From Deltaproteobacteria bacterium (GTDB lineage: Bacteria; Desulfobacterota; Desulfarculia; Adiutricales; Adiutricaceae): a DNA stretch of 7,340 nt. The stretch is taken from assembly GCA_031279155.1 (NCBI GenBank), contig JAITJB010000313.1, positions 1 through 7,340 of the forward strand, in the 5' to 3' direction. This document shows positions 6,124 through 7,340 of this stretch, piece by piece. The notes beneath the pieces were generated by a model. It saw nothing but the letters and a program-made list of their open reading frames with translations. It had not been told where the DNA came from and did not search any database. Position 1 is the first letter of the stretch. Every line of letters starts with the position of its first letter. The position numbers and the translations under genes are program-made.

Positions 6124-6155
6124 TTCAAAACTTATGTTGATTATAGGATATTAAT

Positions 6156-6848
6156 ATGACTTTAGAAGACCGAACTAATACTCAAAATTCCACCAGTTAC
6201 CGCGAACAATTAGTTAGCTCGTCTCGCGCTTTTTTTCAGTCATCTGTTGGACTTAAACTCATAGAGACAGGGCTCGTTCCCCCTGATGATCCATGGGCCG
6301 AATTCGTAATCAGAGAGACCATAGTCGCCTCCCTCTCTGACAAGATGGACAGCAAGATGGAAAGCAAGATGGAAAGTATGAATAGCGGTCTCCTTTTGGT
6401 GTGTAAGGAAAAACTCCCACCAATTGAGAACGCAGAAAATAGTGTTAATGTTAAAAAGCAATATCTAGCTGTTGAGCTTGAAACCGGCGGCTTACCTGTG
6501 GAATACTTTGATATATATACAAAGTACATACAGAGGCTCAACGAATATTTTATCGATTTAGACTTCCGTGAACGCCAAAAAAAGAACCCAGAGCCCAAAA
6601 AAACCCTTACCAAAAGATTGCCGCTACTGAGGTTGCTTATTATTGCCGGCGTAAGGGGCGGCAATTTTCACCAACTAAACTTACCGGGGTTTACTCTTCA
6701 CTTTAACCATATTATCTTTAATGTGAAAGCTATCGACAGAGAAAAAACATTTTCAAAACTCAAGACCCTTGTCGACAATAAAACCCCTCTGTCTTTTAAA
6801 GAAAGGCTTGAGCTTCTGGTACTACCCATGACCGACCCCGGAAAATAA
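6156..6848 (+). CDS. Rpn/PD-(D/E)XK nuclease-like protein, truncated by frameshift
   Basis: The ATG has AGGA 7 nt upstream and opens a 230-aa frame. Residues 104-120 (LAVELETG...EYFDIYTKYI) resemble the E.E/Q strand and following helix of the Rpn (recombination-promoting nuclease/putative transposase) family. Residues 150-195 (KRLPLLRLLIIAG, then FTLHFNHIIFNVKAID) resemble the conserved LP...V...G and later beta-strand segment. The catalytic Asp of the N-terminus cannot be placed with confidence. Residues 62-75 are the tandem repeat KMDSKMESKMES. The frame ends TDPGK-TAA, but shifting by one base at 6840-6841 (an apparently extra G) reads on as DPENKVNLDFMAKCLKLIHEA in the +1 frame. The stop is therefore probably a lesion and this is the 5' two-thirds of a gene of about 357 codons. 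Family assignment is moderate and from remembered motifs only. Confidence 0.6.
   Translation: MTLEDRTNTQNSTSYREQLVSSSRAFFQSSVGLKLIETGLVPPDDPWAEFVIRETIVASLSDKMDSKMESKMESMNSGLLLVCKEKLPPIENAENSVNVKKQYLAVELETGGLPVEYFDIYTKYIQRLNEYFIDLDFRERQKKNPEPKKTLTKRLPLLRLLIIAGVRGGNFHQLNLPGFTLHFNHIIFNVKAIDREKTFSKLKTLVDNKTPLSFKERLELLVLPMTDPGK
6339..6374 (+). repeat. Three tandem 12-bp units within the Rpn-like gene
   Basis: GACAAGATGGAC, AGCAAGATGGAA and AGCAAGATGGAA follow each other (6339-6350, 6351-6362, 6363-6374) and encode the four-residue repeat (D/S)KM(D/E). The last two units are identical. A degenerate fourth unit follows. The 12-bp length keeps frame, so copy number can vary without breaking the gene. 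Confidence 0.75.
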
Positions 6849-7230
6849 GGTCAACCTGGACTTTATGGCTAAGTGCCTTAAACTTATTCATGAGGCTTAA
6901 GAAAGCTAAGACTTATACCCTGAGGTTAAAGAGCTCGGTAAGGCGATTGCCAGTTTGTTTGTGTCCATGTATGCTCGTGACATGGGTGAACGTGGACAGG
7001 GATGGAAGAAATTGGGTAAGAAGGCCATAAAATATTTAAGTGATTTACTTATCCAACACGGTAGAGATGAAGCCAAAGCTGAAGTCAGAGCGGATGCCGC
7101 GAAAGTCATAGCGGAAGCCAAAGCTAAAGCCGAGGAAGCCCACGCGAGGCCGCAGGGAAGTCATAACGGAGTCTACTTCAGAAGTTCCGCGATCTTAGCC
7201 TTAAACCCTCTGAAATCTGCTAGATTTTAA
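6844..7230 (+). pseudogene. Detached C-terminal part of the Rpn-like gene
   Basis: In the +1 frame relative to the 6156 start, codons from 6844 read NKVNLDFMAKCLKLIHEA, TAA (6898-6900), ES, TAA (6907-6909), then DLYPEVKELGKAIASLFVSM onward to TAA at 7230. The segment after 6955 is open for 91 codons from an internal ATG that lacks a good Shine-Dalgarno. It ends in an Ala/Lys/Glu-rich coiled-coil stretch (GRDEAKAEVRADAAKVIAEA) typical of the C-termini of Rpn-type proteins. After about 7140 the frame loses this character, and another frame (REAAGKS, then RSLLQKFRDLSLKPSEIC) looks more protein-like, hinting at a second indel. Read continuously from 6156, the gene would be about 357 codons, a plausible length for the family. 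Both premature TAA codons lie one base change from sense codons. Confidence 0.65.
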
Positions 7231-7340
7231 AAATTTCCGAAAAAAAGCTTAAGGGCATTTTTAAAATACCCCGGCGCCCAGTACCAATAACTGAGGCCTA
7301 AAAGGCGCCGCTAGATGAACTGAGCCCGCAGGGAGGCGGA
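7231..7340. other. Right-edge noncoding segment
   Basis: No supported gene. Two copies of the palindrome GGCGCC (7273-7278 and 7304-7309) lie 31 bp apart. A minus-strand frame of 25 codons entering from the right edge ends at TAA (7263..7261), but it is too short to separate from chance. Confidence 0.4.
7240..7271 (-). terminator. Inverted repeat with minus-strand T-run
   Basis: GGGC-ATTTT-T-AAAAT-A-CCC (7253-7271) is nearly self-complementary. On the minus strand, seven T (7246..7240) follow after a 6-nt gap. It could end transcription arriving from the right, or act in both directions between convergent units. The stem has only three G-C pairs beyond a mismatch. Confidence 0.35.

Noticed and set aside
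6236..6664. Minus-strand frames of 142 and 73 codons
   Set aside because: Antisense to the Rpn-like gene, which has a plausible start signal and recognisable motifs.
559..6909. Reassignment of TAA/TAG to glutamine (alternative genetic code)
   Set aside because: The intact TPR, SPOR and acidic-protein genes end in TAA, use many CAA/CAG codons and have no internal TAA/TAG; frameshifts accompany the in-frame stops of the decayed genes.
7261..7338. 3' end of a minus-strand gene entering from the right edge
   Set aside because: Only 25 codons are open, which is common by chance, and the residues suggest no family.
1..7340. CRISPR array or insertion sequence
   Set aside because: No regularly spaced 25-40 bp direct repeats, no transposase with DDE or HUH motifs, and no paired terminal inverted repeats with target duplications were seen.

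Overview
The window looks like a stretch of a Gram-negative bacterial chromosome. The two best-preserved genes encode single-pass inner-membrane proteins with periplasmic domains: a tandem SPOR protein and a YfgM-like TPR protein. Acidic, Pro/Ser/Glu-rich tails and the mixed composition (moderate-GC genes, AT-rich spacers) would fit a deltaproteobacterial (Desulfobacterota-type), possibly host-associated lineage. That placement is an impression from protein style, not a demonstrated assignment. The intact membrane-protein genes sit between two decayed accessory genes, which suggests ongoing genome erosion.

Layout from left to right. Positions 1-73 hold the first 24 codons of a minus-strand gene with a strong Shine-Dalgarno, running off the left edge. 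Positions 233-902 hold a badly damaged minus-strand pseudogene of the COG2865 type (AlbA_2/HATPase_c_4 'divergent AAA' ATP-binding protein), spread over three frames with stops and an apparent internal deletion. Positions 906-1246 have no recognisable gene but several inverted repeats. Positions 1247-4681 form a two-gene minus-strand operon: the TPR protein (300 aa) followed 27 bp later by the double-SPOR protein (834 aa). Just upstream of the TPR start is a hairpin plus T-run that looks like an intrinsic terminator or attenuator, preceded by two adjacent AT-rich palindromes. Positions 4856-5359 encode a 167-aa acidic cytosolic protein of unknown function with its own extended -10 promoter.

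Positions 5482-6155 are noncoding. On the plus strand they hold a near-consensus sigma-70 promoter (TTGACA, 18 bp, TAAAAT) followed by at least three consecutive inverted repeats. This is the best candidate for an undescribed structured RNA or regulatory leader. Downstream, a gene resembling the Rpn/PD-(D/E)XK nuclease (putative transposase) family starts at 6156. A one-base frameshift near 6841 and two in-frame TAA codons split it, and its coiled-coil C-terminus is left as a detached fragment to 7230. The last 110 bases contain a terminator-like inverted repeat and no supported gene.

The intact genes suggest an envelope or division theme. SPOR domains bind denuded septal peptidoglycan, and YfgM-type TPR proteins act at the periplasmic face of the inner membrane. 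Their co-transcription suggests, but does not prove, joint action at the envelope.
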